Notes: a model not told the origin generated them from the letters alone. A stretch of DNA of 64,000 nt from Megalopta genalis (GCF_051020955.1 NC_135016.1:31073131-31137130); one strand, 5' to 3'; positions 47,943-60,208 are shown, counted from the stretch's first letter. Made by a program: numbers and translations.

Positions 47943-50437
47943 TAAGAGGTTAATCACTGTTTGAATCATCGACGTAAAAGTGTACGACGATTTATCCTAG
48001 CCAAACCTTTTCCTGAAAATCCATGAAACGTCTTCTCTCAGAATATGTACAGAATTCATTTGTTCCTAACAATTTTAATAGGGTAATGGAGCCAGTTACT
48101 GTGAAGTAACCAATTATTGTGCCTTTGACCAGGGTTAGTTTTATTTTGTTTATTTTGTAGTAAAAAAATTTAATATGTCTTATTCGATAAATATAAAGTT
48201 AATTATGCCGAAAAAAAGGAAGACTCAGCATTTGGTCACACCCCACAGTAACCCGCTCCATCACCCTACTCGTATATGTCCCAATCGAAACCTACCGAAT
48301 ATCGATAGGAACGTTTTGTAGAATTCGATACATGATAGTTAAATTCGTTGTTCTCGATTCATTCTGTTACGAGCACATTCTGCTTCTTCTACGCGACTGT
48401 ATTCGCTGCATACAATGGCATATCCAACAATACAGCGGAACTTAAACGAAAATACGTTCGTGGAACTAAATTTCGTCAATGGAATATTCGACAGATCTGA
48501 GACAGGCGAACGGTGTGCGTACATGGAAAATCTTTCTTTGAAGTTGAGATAGAACGATGTATAATATAGATTATAAACTTGAATAATGGAGTTTAGGATT
48601 CGTAAGGGCTCGTGTGGTAAAGCCAAAGTTTGGGAACAACGTAGCGAGGATAAGGTTCGAGTATGATGTGGCAAGGGCAGAGTTCACGGATGTGACAGAG
48701 TTTCTGGATGAGCAGCAGTCAAAGGTGAAATCATTAGTTTGTGGAAGATTTTAGAATGTTTGAATGTTCGAAGATTTTGATCTACGATTAAATTTAGATA
48801 TTAGAGGACGATGGTGTACATCGCTATCATACTATAACGTATAAAAATGAATTTTATTTCCAAAAAGCAAGCATATATTATTGACTTTTTAAATGTTTTA
48901 GCTCAAGAGGGTTGTTCATACTTCGTTGCTATTAATTTGAAAGTGAACTAAAGAATTTCTTTAACCTACATTATATTTATCAGGTTTCATTGTATTTATC
49001 GGAGGAAGAAAACTTGGAATATGTTAAGAAAGTAACAACAATTACTACCAATGTAACTGTGTGTTACAAAAGTTATTGGAAATTTATCTCGTTTTATTCC
49101 GCATTAAAATTGTCCTATTCAAAAAATGCGGACACAGTAAACTGTGCAAAACTTATGTCTGAAGTTTAAATTTAGATACAAGTTTGTTTAAATTTTAAAC
49201 AAACAAATTTTCCAGATAACATGCGAAAAACAGTTTTCATAGAATGAACTGTTAATTTTTGAACATTTGTTACAGTAAAATAGGTTTTCCCTCATTGATC
49301 TTCCAGTCGTACCGTTTCACTATTTCCATTCATTCTTCAACTGTTATCAATTTTTTGTACTCGATACCATCCGAAGGTCACAGTATTATAGGTCATTGGA
49401 TATACCTTGACCCGAGCTACGAAATCGTGATGAAGAACTTTACGTATCTTTCAAAGTTTAATGTTTTTAAAAATTGTCAATTAATTTTTAATACGAAGCT
49501 CGCATGTACAAACTGCAATATATAAATTTTATAAAATATTATATATAAATTGAATAATTACGTATAATTCTCATACCAATAGCAGATAATAGCAACGTTC
49601 TTACAAGGTGTAGCTGCTTTATCAAGAAAACTGGGTTCGTTCCGAATTCAATACTCATTGTCAGAGGGGCTAAATTGCGAAGTTAAAGTCTTTTTTCGGG
49701 AGCCGAACAGTATCTCGGTTTTAACAGCCGAAATCTCGCGTGTTTCCATGACCACGTTGTTTCTGCCACTCGCGAATTAGCAATTTACCCTGGCAGAGTA
49801 CTCTCCCGGTTAGCCGATCGTCCTGCTCGCCCCAGGATAAACGCAATTTGCTCGAAGGGAGCTAATGCAAGAGTTAGTAGACAGCCGGTGCTGTGGGTCA
49901 CGACGTAATCCGATTTCCTGAGCGTTAATTCGCGTACCAACCGAACCGACCTGTACTCCTGCGCTCGCATTATTTCCAAACCGGTCACTCGTTCGTAGGA
50001 CACGCGCACGATCCCGCCTCTATCCGCCCTTTTCCGTTTCGATACCGCTAGTTTCAGCTGAAAGCTTCGATAACTGTCTCCGACTTGCCACCGAATGACT
50101 GGAAATCCGACACTATTTCGAAGACACAGGGGGATATCGAGTTTTCCTTAGCGCGCAGTCTTAAGTGAACGATTCTACCAAGTGATTTTTTTTCTGCAGA
50201 TAAACTTGATGCAGATGGTAGAAAGCTTTCGTGCGGGCAGCTTTGTTTTGCATTTAAAACGCATCGATCTTGGACGGTGTCATGGAAGAGGAAGAAAACT
50301 TTCTTTCTGCCGAGGTTTGCGTCACGTGGGATTCTCGAATTTATAAAGTTGCGAGACTATAGAATAGTTCTTAACGTATGGTTCGAAACGATGATTCCGT
50401 CGACTGACATTTTTGATACGCATACAGATGAAAATAA
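47943..50437. other. noncoding
   Basis: AT-rich, apart from a GC-richer block at 49680-50060. The minus-strand frame at 48339-48674 (111 codons) shows no domain. A dispersed repeat is listed at 48172-48255. Confidence 0.45.
48172..48255. repeat. dispersed repeat, partner of 15527-15612
   Basis: TATGTCTTATTCGATAAATA, AGTTAATTATGCCGAAA, then CACACCCCACAGTAACC, colinear with the copy at 15527. The copies differ at many positions, so this is old. Confidence 0.45.
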
Positions 50438-51002
50438 TATTGGGTTGGCAACTAAGTAATTGCCGATTTGTTCAATGAAATAAAAATTTTTTTTTTACTT
50501 GGAATGAAGTTTAATCTGTAATGTATTTTCAATTTTGTTCGATGACCTTTTGCCATCTCTCTGACAACTTGAAAATTCCACGCTCGTAGAAAGTCTGATC
50601 CTTTTCGGCCAAAAACTGAGTTAAGTGAGATTTTACAGCGTCATCATCATTCAAAGTTTTACCACGAAGGGAGTTGTTCAGGGATCGAAATAAGTGGTAA
50701 TCCGATGGCGCGAAATCAGGGCTATATGGTGGGTGCAACATCGATTCCCAACCAATATCCATCAATTTTTGCCGAGTGGACAAAGACGTGTGCGGCCTAG
50801 CATTGTCCTGCTGGAAAATGACACCTTTACGATTGACCAATTCTGGTCGCTTTTCCTTGACCGCTGCGTTCAATTTGTCCAGTTGCTAACATTCGCGGAT
50901 AATAAAAAATAACATAATAATAATAATAACAATAATTTTATAATATAACATTTACGGATATCATAAAAATGGGAGCGAGAGACATCTATATCCAACCCAA
51001 TA
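50438..51002 (-). mobile_element. non-autonomous mariner derivative, copy 1
   Basis: The end TATTGGGTTGGCAACTAAGT (50438) is a mariner-type terminal repeat starting at TA. The opposite end is degraded: CATCTATATCCAACCCAATA (ending 51002) has lost about 25 bases that copy 2 keeps. On the minus strand the element carries the C-terminal third of a mariner transposase (50529-50873), preceded by an in-frame TAG and a short ATT-rich leader. The N-terminal DNA-binding region and first catalytic Asp are absent, so it is a deletion derivative of a roughly 1.3-kb parent. Confidence 0.88.
50529..50873 (-). pseudogene. mariner transposase, C-terminal fragment
   Basis: A 114-codon open frame is clearly the C-terminal part of a Tc1/mariner-superfamily DDD transposase, the enzyme that cuts and rejoins transposon ends at TA sites. 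Visible motifs are QQDNARPHTS with the second catalytic Asp at residue 23, and HPPYSPDFAPSDYHLF with the third Asp at residue 58. The 34 intervening residues give the D34D signature of true mariners. It ends FKLSERWQKVIEQN. The apparent Met start is not real: homologous sequence (QLDKL) continues upstream until a TAG that replaces a sense codon. About two thirds of the protein, including the helix-turn-helix region and the first Asp, is missing, so no activity is expected. Its close relative lies at 54735-55079 with about eight residue differences and the same upstream stop. Confidence 0.93.
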
Positions 51003-51277
51003 GAAAGCTTTTGCGCACGAAGCTTCGCAGTGCATCTTAAATGCGCCAATCTCGGATAATGTCGTGAACGGACTGTGGATTTTATGCATTTAATGAAAAA
51101 ATGGGTAGCTGCGATTAGAAACATTAGAAAGTTTAAAAGAATAGAAAAGTATTATTATTATATTTGCATATAGATACGCGTTCTAGTCGCGAACGAGCAA
51201 GACTACATTTTTCTTTGTTAAGCTTCGAATTACCGTATCACGCTTGGAAATCTTATATTTATAAATTCGTCAAACTA
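51003..51277. other. noncoding spacer
   Basis: Nothing recognised between the mariner copy and MITE copy E. Confidence 0.5.
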
Positions 51278-51646
51278 TACAGGGTGTCTCAAAAATGTCT
51301 CGCAAACCGGAAATGGGAGGTTCCTGGGGTCATTTGAAGCAATTTTTTCCGTAGCGAAAATGCAAACCGCGGCTTCGTTTACGAGTTATCAACGAAAATC
51401 AGTGACCAATGAGAGACGAGATCTGCTGGCGCGAGACGGCCGAGCCAATGAGCGGAGCTGGGCTTCGCGCGCTCGTTGACTCGGCCCCCTCGCGTCAGCA
51501 GAGCTCGCTTCTTATTGGTTGACGTTTTTCATTAATAACTCGTAAACGAAGCCGCGGTTTGCATTTTCGCTAAGGAAAAAGTTACTTCAAATAACCTAAG
51601 GAAACCACCATTTCCGGATTGCGAGACATTTTTGGTACACCCTGTA
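51278..51646. mobile_element. TA-flanked inverted-repeat MITE, copy E (subfamily I)
   Basis: It begins TACAGGGTGTCTCAAAAATG (51278) and ends CATTTTTGGTACACCCTGTA (ending 51646), with clean inverted arms (GCGAAAATGCAAACCGCGGC and complement) and the GACCAATGAGAG / TTATTGGTTGACG blocks. The 369-bp length matches copy A and contains no 59-bp array. This is the tidiest short copy and a good reference for the family. No ORF. Confidence 0.92.
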
Positions 51647-53945
51647 GAATAGTTTTTAGCATACTGGAAATGAATGATTTTGTCGAATGACATTTCCGAT
51701 ACGGATAATCTTGATTCTGCATTGGACACGCGTCAATTTTTGAAGGTGCACGTTGAGAATGAAAGAACATCCTTTATCTCCTAAAATCCGGGAATTGTTA
51801 ACGCGCGACAACTCTATTAAAAATTCGTTCCGTGTGCAATATTTTCAAATTCCATCTGTCCCTTCTGTCGATCTGACGCATTTATCTCGCACACGTGGCA
51901 CGTTGCGATAAATATAAAAATGGAGCACGTCCTGCGCGTCGCGTTGCTATTTGCAAACGACACGAGCAATCTTACCGGCTGAATGAACAGGAATGTTGTG
52001 TTTTATTTGCTCTCCAGTTGTATTGATCTTTATCATCGCGTCGATTTGACATCAAAAGAGAAATTAAAATAGGAAAATAAAGGTTAAGCGAAATCGAGAA
52101 ACGAATAGCAAATAGAGAGAGAAGCAAACGATCGAATATAGTTGAACTTAATGAATCCGTTGTGCGGTAGTATTTCTCGTCTAATACTATAATATTTACT
52201 TCGTGCACGGTACGATCGCATCGAATTTCGTTCGCGATCAAATTAATTGCACGGTGCAAAACTCTTTTGAAAAATGAAACCAACGAGCGGCTGATCGGTA
52301 CAGGTGTTCCGTAATGTATGATACAATGAGGACAAGAGGAGGAGGTTGATGAATAGCGTTCCGTTGTGTAAGCCCAATAAATATTGTTTCCCTCGTCGTT
52401 TTGGATCATTTCACTTACGCAACCAGTTGTACTCGGCTCTCCGGTTGCAGATTTCTTTCGTTATGTAATTCGTTTTAAACGGAACACGAACATGTTCAAA
52501 AAAATTATTTCGCCGTGGGCAAATCAACCATAGTTGCGGTAAATCAGTTTCGTGCGATCGTTTAATAAATCTGCGCAACCCGAGGCAGCAAAATTGTAAT
52601 ATTAGCGTCACATGTTAATCGAAATTCACGGTACATATTTTTTTTTATTTTCGTCGTAAGAAAAGAAATTTTTCCTTACGTAAATTGCAGTTGCTCGTTT
52701 CGAAATTCAATAAAAAAAGATCGATGCTTTCGTAGAGCTGCAATTTCTATGACCAACACTATCGCGAACACGCGCGTAGAAATCAATTTTTGAAGGTTAA
52801 GAACAGCTTTGTTTCTTACAAAATTTTACAAAATTTGAAATAAAAGATATACACACACATCGACGGTTATTTAAAATATTTAACGTCTAGACGGTAAAAT
52901 CTTATGCAAAATAAAAATGTTGCGCATCGATGACTGCATAGAGAAATTGAAAAATTTCTTCCGTTGATAATTTCAATACGTTAAAAATAATCTGTCGATA
53001 TTATAAACTTCCTTTAAGCAAATTGTCGGCTATTTTCAATTTCATCTCTTCCCGTTTTCGTCCGAAACGCGTAAGATTCGCAGTCTATCGATAACGCTCT
53101 GTCGCATCTAACAGGATATTTATCTCGTATCCAAAAATTAGGGAACCTTTGGACCATGGTGTATTGATTTCGATAGAAATCGACCGGCAGCTACCCCCAA
53201 TTTAGAGTGGTTAATCGAGTTAGCGACAAGTTCTGGCAAACATTGATCCCAGGGACAGAAATGCAACCTCCCATCTTAGTTGTCATTCGCCACAGACCAG
53301 CGAGTAGTATTCAACGATAGGGTATTACCGCAGCGAGCAGTATCCCTTAGGATGCTGCCAGCTATGAAACAGGCTACGGAATCGCCCGGTAAGATAACAA
53401 TACACCACGAAACGAATCAAATCCCCCCGGGGAATACTAAATCGCCCGTTACAAGGATAAATGGATAATTGCTCTTAATTGAACGATTGATGGACTCGAA
53501 CTAGTGCATATCTATCACGCGCGTAGATAATCGTTTACGATCACCGTCGACGACGACCACGAACTAATTGCATAAACTGCCCTCGCGCGATGCAAAACTC
53601 GACACCGCCGTATCAATCGATTCGTTGAACTATTCTTCGCGATTAAAACAGTTCCATCGACATCGTCGTTGACAAATCCAACCGATTAATATTGTTTTCG
53701 AATTATTTTTTTCGTTTGATTTTTCATCGCGGAAAATCGTCTACCCCCGAAAACATCGAAACATTTATGCATGAATTGTCATGAAATGTCATTATAAAAT
53801 GACACGGCAATTCTCATATTTTGTCGTGCACGATGATCGACTATCGTTCTTCCGGAGCGCATTTTTTCCACGATCCAAAGTGACAACCGTTGGCGTCTAC
53901 ATACATCGAAAATATAGGCGTTGCGTGTAATCAATAATTTATGCG
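51647..53945. other. noncoding
   Basis: The minus-strand frame at 51972-52409 (145 codons) is the longest non-repeat ORF here. It has no recognisable domain, and its flanks give no splice or promoter context, so I do not call it. Confidence 0.4.
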
Positions 53946-53985
53946 TACAGTTGGTCGCAAAAATATTCGACCACCTTGTTCGATG
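53946..53985. mobile_element. Tc1-like terminal fragment
   Basis: TACAGTTGGTCGCAAAAATA followed by TTCGACCACCTTG has the CAGT..AAAAATATTCG form of Tc1-type ends. The other end is not seen. A similar short word (TGCCTCCAAAAATATTCAAC) occurs near 61782. Confidence 0.35.
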
Positions 53986-54071
53986 AATATCTTTATTTCT
54001 ATCGAGAGTAATTTATTTTGCATGTATATTATGGCAGTCTTTCCGATGTTTTTACTGTTTTCTTCCCCATC

Positions 54072-54131
54072 TATTGGGTTGGCAACTAAGTAATTGCCGA
54101 TTTGTTCAATGGAATAAAAAATTTTTTTTAC
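54072..54131. mobile_element. orphan mariner left end
   Basis: TATTGGGTTGGCAACTAAGT continues AATTGCCGATTTGTTCAATG and a poly-T, identical in layout to the left end of copy 1 (50438), then diverges at about 54131. It lies about 600 bp from copy 2, which has its own, partly deleted, left end. Confidence 0.8.
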
Positions 54132-54667
54132 ATTACAGGACCTATTTATGCTAATTAACGCTTAAAGTTACAACGGTGGCTCCACGAAACTTGAAACAAG
54201 TAATTATTTAAAACATCATGCAATCCTCTATCAAGTCGTCAAATTTGCAATCTATCAACGTAAATTTACCTGTACTTACCGATTTGGAAAAATGCGATAT
54301 TTCTTGAAACAATAACTGCCATAAATCGACAGTACGATCAAGGGTTAAAATTGACATTTAGTATGTTTATTATGAAATTGAACTATATTAAATGTTAAAT
54401 AAAATAAAGTTGTCTGTAAGTATCAGAAAATGACATTACTCAATGGGTACCCTTGATATTGTTACGGCGACTTGTTCGAATCAAGTCGTTGTAACGTGAA
54501 ACTGCCCTGTTGCGAACAACTCCTTAAGAAATAATGGAAAGGGCTTGCCACGGAATAGTTATACCAACGGATAATCGGAGAGTCGAGATCGGACCGTCGA
54601 ACGATCAACATTACAAATTCATAGCTCTGTAATATAATTGAATTGTGCTGTATTATATTCTTTATTG
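54132..54667. other. noncoding between mariner ends; possible LTR start at 54460
   Basis: TGTTACGGCGACTTG at 54460 pairs with CAAGTCGTTGTAAC (54482-54495) as a hairpin. It resembles the TGTTACGG start of the candidate LTR at 6693. No matching end or duplication can be fixed before the mariner border at 54668. Confidence 0.3.
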
Positions 54668-55229
54668 TATTGTGTTGGCAACTAAATAAAAAATTTTTTT
54701 TTACTTGGAATGAAGTTTAATCTGTAATGTATTTTCAATTTTGTTCGATGACCTTTTGCCATCTCTCTGACAACTTGAAAATTCCACGCTCGTAGAAAAT
54801 CTGATCCTTTTCGGCCAAAAACTGAGTTAAGTGAGATTTTACAGCGTCATTATCGTTAAAAGTTTTACCACGAAGGGAGTTGTCCAGGGATCGGAATAAG
54901 TGGTAATCCGATGGCGCGAGATCAGGGCTATATGGTGGGTGTAACATCGATTCCCAACCAATATCCATGAATTTTTGCCGAGTGGACAAAGACGTGTGCG
55001 GCCTAGCATTGTCCTGGTGGAAAATGTCACCTTTACGATTGACCAATTCTGGTCGCTTTTCCTTGACCGCTGCGTTCAATTTGTCCAGTTGCTAACATTC
55101 ACGGATAATAAAAAATAACATAATAATAATAATAATAATTGTATAATATAACATTTACGGATATCATAAAAATGGGAGTGAGAGACATCTATAACTGAAA
55201 TCGGCAATTATTTAGTTGCCAACCCAATA
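54668..55229 (-). mobile_element. non-autonomous mariner derivative, copy 2
   Basis: The left end TATTGTGTTGGCAACTAAAT (54668) lacks about 23 bases present in copy 1. The right end AATTATTTAGTTGCCAACCC AATA (ending 55229) is complete. The interior is colinear with copy 1 throughout, including the transposase fragment (54735-55079), the upstream in-frame TAG, the ATAATAATA leader and ATATCATAAAAATGGGAG. The two copies therefore descend from one already-deleted ancestor. Confidence 0.88.
54735..55079 (-). pseudogene. mariner transposase, C-terminal fragment (copy 2)
   Basis: A 114-codon remnant homologous to 50529-50873, with HQDNARPHTS (second Asp at residue 23) and HPPYSPDLAPSDYHLF (third Asp at residue 58), the D34D mariner signature. 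Differences from copy 1 include Asp for Val at 18, His for Gln at 21, Phe for Leu at 37 and Leu for Phe at 54. The same TAG interrupts the frame upstream. It lacks the N-terminal DNA-binding domain and first catalytic Asp and cannot be a working transposase. The frame is still open to the end, which suggests recent spread rather than selection. Confidence 0.93.
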
Positions 55230-58200
55230 CTTTTCTTCATCTACTACTTTATCTTACTGCTAGACGAATTTATTGTCCATAATCATGCTTCGGAAAATTG
55301 ACAAAATTCTGCAAGTAAACAAGCCGATGACGCAATCCCAGTATATGGATATCTTTTAATTGCATATATAAATTCCGTTGAAACGTGCAAGCAGTGGTAT
55401 AATCCGAAAGAGGGTTAAGAGAAAGTGATCGCGAAGGCCAGCATTGACAGGCACGAAACAAACGGCGGATCGCCACAGTCCTTCTCTGTCGCTTTCTTCG
55501 ACGAGCAAATTATTACCGACGTTACTTTACGTAACGGACAGCGGTAATCTCTCTTTTCACGAAGCGACAAGAGCAATCCTGTTATTCGTAATTCAAGGCC
55601 GCCAGGAGACCACCAAACACAGTTTATGCAACGGAAGATCGGAATGGGATGGTTGCATTCGGGAAAGCGTTCCGACATGACTCGAAAGAAGATTCGCTCT
55701 GCTCGATGCAAATCGCGGATGGACCGCCGCTGTTTCGTAATCGGCGATAACGTTTCATTAACGGGTTACGATTCGATGATTTTCGACCATGAAAGCGGCC
55801 CCCCTGTTGCGTGACTACCTCTTCGGCATAAAACACCGTAATCACCCGATTCGAACCGAATACAATCCTTTCAGTTGTGCGTTAACTATCGACGGACCTT
55901 CGGAATCATCGAATTTGTTAAATTAATCTAGCGAGCGCGGTCGATAATCGTTCACTTTCCGTTTTCCACCGTACATTGACCGCGGTCAGCGTAATTACCA
56001 ACCTGCAGATTTTCATGCAAAATAAAAATTGATCGCGTCGATTGCTCAGAACAAGACGCATTTCTTCTTTTAAGGGGGTATTCCGGTGTAAATTGCGATT
56101 TTGTTTATCTTTCTATGGGATCGTTTTTCCGAAAAAACTGTAACACCTTTCGCAGCCGCGTTAACAAGATTTATTTGTGCATGTTTCAATAACATTAAAA
56201 CATTTAAGGATTAACAAAAGTTGAAATTGGCTACTTTGAAACAAGTTAAAAAACTTGATTTACAGTTCTGGGATTAGACGTGTAGATGGAAACGTTTGTG
56301 CGTCGAGGGATTAACAGTCTCCATAAATTGAACACAGTGTAACAAGATTATTAAATATTGGCGATATCTTCGCAGCTCTGTGTTTGAATTACCTAATTAT
56401 ACCATAATCGCGTAAAATCCGCAGCCTAGTAATTACAAGATTTTTATGGAACAGAATGAGCGTTTAACAAGAAATGGTCGTAGGTTTTACTTCGGATAAA
56501 AATGTGTGCAAGAGGGTTTTTTAGTACCGCCGACCTTTTTAGTACCATGAAATATTCAAAATTAAAATGTAAAGTTTTCAGTAGAAACTTCGTACAAATT
56601 TTTACATACTTCATTAATTCGTTTCAGTTCTCCGCAACGCATATACGACTAAACTGCCTGTCTTTACGTAAACTTAAAATTATCTGCATCAATTACAAGC
56701 TACTGGAACCAAGGATAAATTAATTTCTTTTTTAATAATTTTAATATATCAATAATAATATATTGTCATTTTTACATTGTTTTAATTCTCGTACTATCTT
56801 ACATTTCTCCTACTCGGTTTTTTCATGAATGCATTAAATCTGCATCTTCCCTATTAAATGTCCTATCGAGTTCGAAGTAAAGTGAAAATCGTAATAAATG
56901 CTGTCGAATGTTGTTCTATACCAAAATATAAACAACCGTGGATACCAGAATTATACATCAAATTCATAGTTCAGCTATGATTAAACTGTAGATCTTCGTG
57001 CATTTACGGTATTCGTAAATTAGTAGAATGCAACCGTGTCTGTGTATTAACAAAACTTTATAGTACCTTCATCGTAATTCTACGGTAAGCAATTTTTCAA
57101 CTAGCGAAAAAAACTCATCCCGTATTCCGGGCTTTACGAAGCAACCTACAAAAGTAACAGTTTGCATAAAGATCTACTTATAAATCTGCTTATAAATACC
57201 TGCTTACGATGATTTATTATGCACCATGTACTATAATTAACAAAATTAAGTGGACGGATATTAGCAATGTGAATTAATCAAATTTTATCGAATTTACGAT
57301 CTTATTATATACCAACTTAGTAACTAATTGAATTAAATAATATACGAGTGAAAATGCGAGTAATCTGCCTAGAAAGAAAAATAAGTTTCCCGGTGTAAAT
57401 CCAGGATACTTTTCGGACAAGTTGGCCTAACGCGATATAAGTCTTCGATCGTCCAAAAATAATTTGATTGTAATACGAATCAACGTTAGTTCGAATTTAC
57501 CAAATATAATCGAAACCGAGTAATGTAATTCGATTATTGTCACCGAGATAAACGTGTGCAGATGAAAAACAGGTACACAGAAACCTGTGGAAGAGAAATA
57601 TACTATATTTCTATTTTTACTGTATTTTTATTTTTTATTTTTGCACGATAGTTTAAGACGAAGAGTATGATATGTTGCGTTGCGATGCAAAATTATAGAA
57701 CTGTAGTTGTATACGGGGAGAAAACTAAAGCGGCGAGATTGTAAAAGAAATTATAGATCGAAAGGATAGCAGTATAAAAAGATCACAGGAGGCTCCTGGC
57801 ACTTTAAATAAAGCAAAGTTGAACCTAAAGCCTGTAGAGACATCTCTTCGTCGACGATCGAACATTCTAGTGTTTCTCTCGCGAAGATACATGCGTATTC
57901 CTACCAGATCGCGATAGATATAAATTAAACGAGGAAGTTTCATTGGGAATGCGCGGCTATTGTCCGATGTAGTGCGCAATTTCGGGGTGCAGCTGCAATT
58001 TCTTTTCTACTGCGAACAATATATTTGATAACGTACATATGTATGTACAAACACGTAACACGCTCGTGTACGTGCGTATAACGCAGGATAGGTCGATTGT
58101 AGATGCATTTGTCGATCGAACTCACGAAAATCGAGTGGCTTTTTCATACTGGTGTTCCACCGTCGATTTTACGAACGCGTCGATAAAAAAAGGAAAAACG

Positions 58201-58808
58201 AGAACTGCGTTCAAATTGAAACGCTATTGAAGAACATTATAGAAAAATATCCATAAATCGTCGCGACGTGTGCCACCGTCGATTTGATTAGAAACATAAT
58301 TGAAATGTAAAACTACAAATAAAAATGAGCTTATCTTATACGATCTTAACTTTCAAAATGCTGTGTCAAATTACTGTAGAAAATAGCAGAGAACTCGTTA
58401 AATATTTGTATAAACAATCTCGTGTGTCGTTTTATCGAGCAACTGCTTTCCAAACAAATTAGCTAATGTACACGTTCGCATATCGCGCGTGTCTAGATGT
58501 TTATAACGTTATAAAAAGACAATATGCTGTTTCATTTAGGAGAGTGCACATAATTGTGCTGTGTAACAATCATTCGCGTGGCATTCGTCGGTTGTAATAT
58601 GCAGTTAAACAGAAACGATCCTAAACGTAGAGAACTATTTTCTGAAACTTTTCGCAGAAAAAAGGAAGCATTACGATTTTCGATTCGAGCTCTAAATCTC
58701 TCGATATTTACGAAAAACTGTTAGCGGCGGCCATCGTCGACCATCGTCATGCTCGTGAGATTGACACCGCTCTGGCCGAATATTGCAAATATCTCCGCAA
58801 TAACTGCA
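55230..58808. other. noncoding
   Basis: A CpG-richer block at 55430-56000 has overlapping frames on both strands without a domain. The rest is AT-rich; TTTTTAGTACC is repeated at about 56518 and 56537. No gene recognised. Confidence 0.45.
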
Positions 58809-59325
58809 AAACGGATATTTCTACAACCGAAGCCCTCGAGTTTAGTCTTTTCGGAATCTAAATTTTCCACTTGTGAACTGCACACTTCGATATTAAAGCG
58901 TCAGTTTTAAAACTAATATAGTAAATAGTAAAATATATATAGTATACTATAACATATAGTATAGTAATATATAGTATACTATAATATATAGTATAGTAAT
59001 ATATAGTATATATATAGTATACTATAATATATAGTATAGTAATATATAGTATATATATAGTATACTATAATATATAGTATAGTAATATATAGTATATATA
59101 TAGTATACTATAATATATAGTATAGTAATATATAGTATATATATAGTATAGTAATATATAGTATATATATAGTATACTATAATATATTACTATACTATAT
59201 TTTACTATTTACTATATTAGTTTTAAAACTGACGCTTTAATATCGAAGTGTGCAGTTCACAAGTGGAAAATTTAGATTCCGAAAAGACTAAACTCGAGGG
59301 CTCCGGTTGTAGAAATATCCGTTTT
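58809..59325. repeat. near-perfect palindrome with AT tandem core
   Basis: The left arm begins AAACGGATATTTCTACAACC (58810) and runs through TTTCGGAATC, GTGAACTGCACACTTCGATA and AAACTAATATAGTAAATAGT to about 58945. The right arm (about 59185-59325) is its reverse complement with a single visible mismatch (A/G in ACCGRAGCCC). The core (about 58935-59190) is a tandem AT array with a 43-bp period: ATAATATATAGTATAG starts at 58981, 59024 and 59067 and further on. No terminal duplication or transposon signature was found. Confidence 0.9.
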
Positions 59326-60157
59326 TAGTATACTATAGTATACTATAGAGTATAGTAATATAGTATAGTAAAACTAATATAAAACGTATATTAAAACTAA
59401 TATACGTATACGACTCTTCTTCTATGCGTGGGTTGTCATAGTGTGCGCAGCCTGCCTCTTAAGAGCATTAAGTATTCTATCGGACCAATATCACGAAATC
59501 GCTTCGCTTCCGATAATTGTTTCAACAACCGAGGCCGGCGACGATATTCGATTCTGGCGAGAAAAATAGGGCAACAAAGACTTCTGACGGGTTCGTCGAC
59601 AGATTTTTACCGATCGGCGCGTTACGGGGCGCGTCTTAAAATGTCGGAAGACCGTGAAGAGGTGATAACGTTAATCAAATCCAGGGCCGATTGTTCCGTG
59701 GAATGCAGAACGATAGCGGCGCCCGTAGACCCGGCTGGTCGCGGACAATTTGACGTGAGACAAACGTTTCGCGGCGGCCGGGGGTTGGTCGGGGACACCG
59801 TGGTTATTTGCAATTCAGCCCAGGTATCCGGTATCCGAATTATGGTTGAAGAGGCCGAAATGCCCGCGCGGAATACCGGAGGAAATCATTTTCAACGGCG
59901 TGCGCGAGCGCGCGCGAGAACTGCGGCTCTGCCGGACGAACAAAGATGAATATCCAGAGCCCCCGCCCGAATATGACTGACATCGAGCTATATCCTGGCG
60001 ATCTACATGAACGAAAAGTGGCAAAAAAAGGATCACCGTGGGAGGGAGAGGAAAGAGGCTAGACCGGCGAATGGATGAAAGAATAGAGGGGAAACAGAGT
60101 GAGAAAGAGAGACAGAGCGAGGGGGGAGGGGAAGCTGAACTGCGATAGAAACCGGGA

Positions 60158-60160
<3 letters not shown>
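59326..60160. other. noncoding; CpG-rich block about 59480-59950
   Basis: A 173-codon plus-strand frame (59428-59949) spans a CpG-rich block. Its product is Arg-rich with no recognisable domain and is shadowed by open frames on the other strand. A coding exon is not excluded but not supported. Confidence 0.35.

Positions 60161-60208
<48 letters not shown>
60161..60208. repeat. (GA)n microsatellite
   Basis: GA dinucleotide run with one AA interruption, inside a purine-rich tract from about 60030. It underlies the Ser/Leu-rich minus-strand frame at 59815-60297. Confidence 0.95.

Noticed and set aside
51972..52409. 145-codon minus-strand frame
   Set aside because: No known motif or neighbouring gene structure; compatible with chance.
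59428..59949. 173-codon frame, Arg-rich product
   Set aside because: No recognisable domain, shadow frames on the opposite strand, CpG-rich composition explains the openness.
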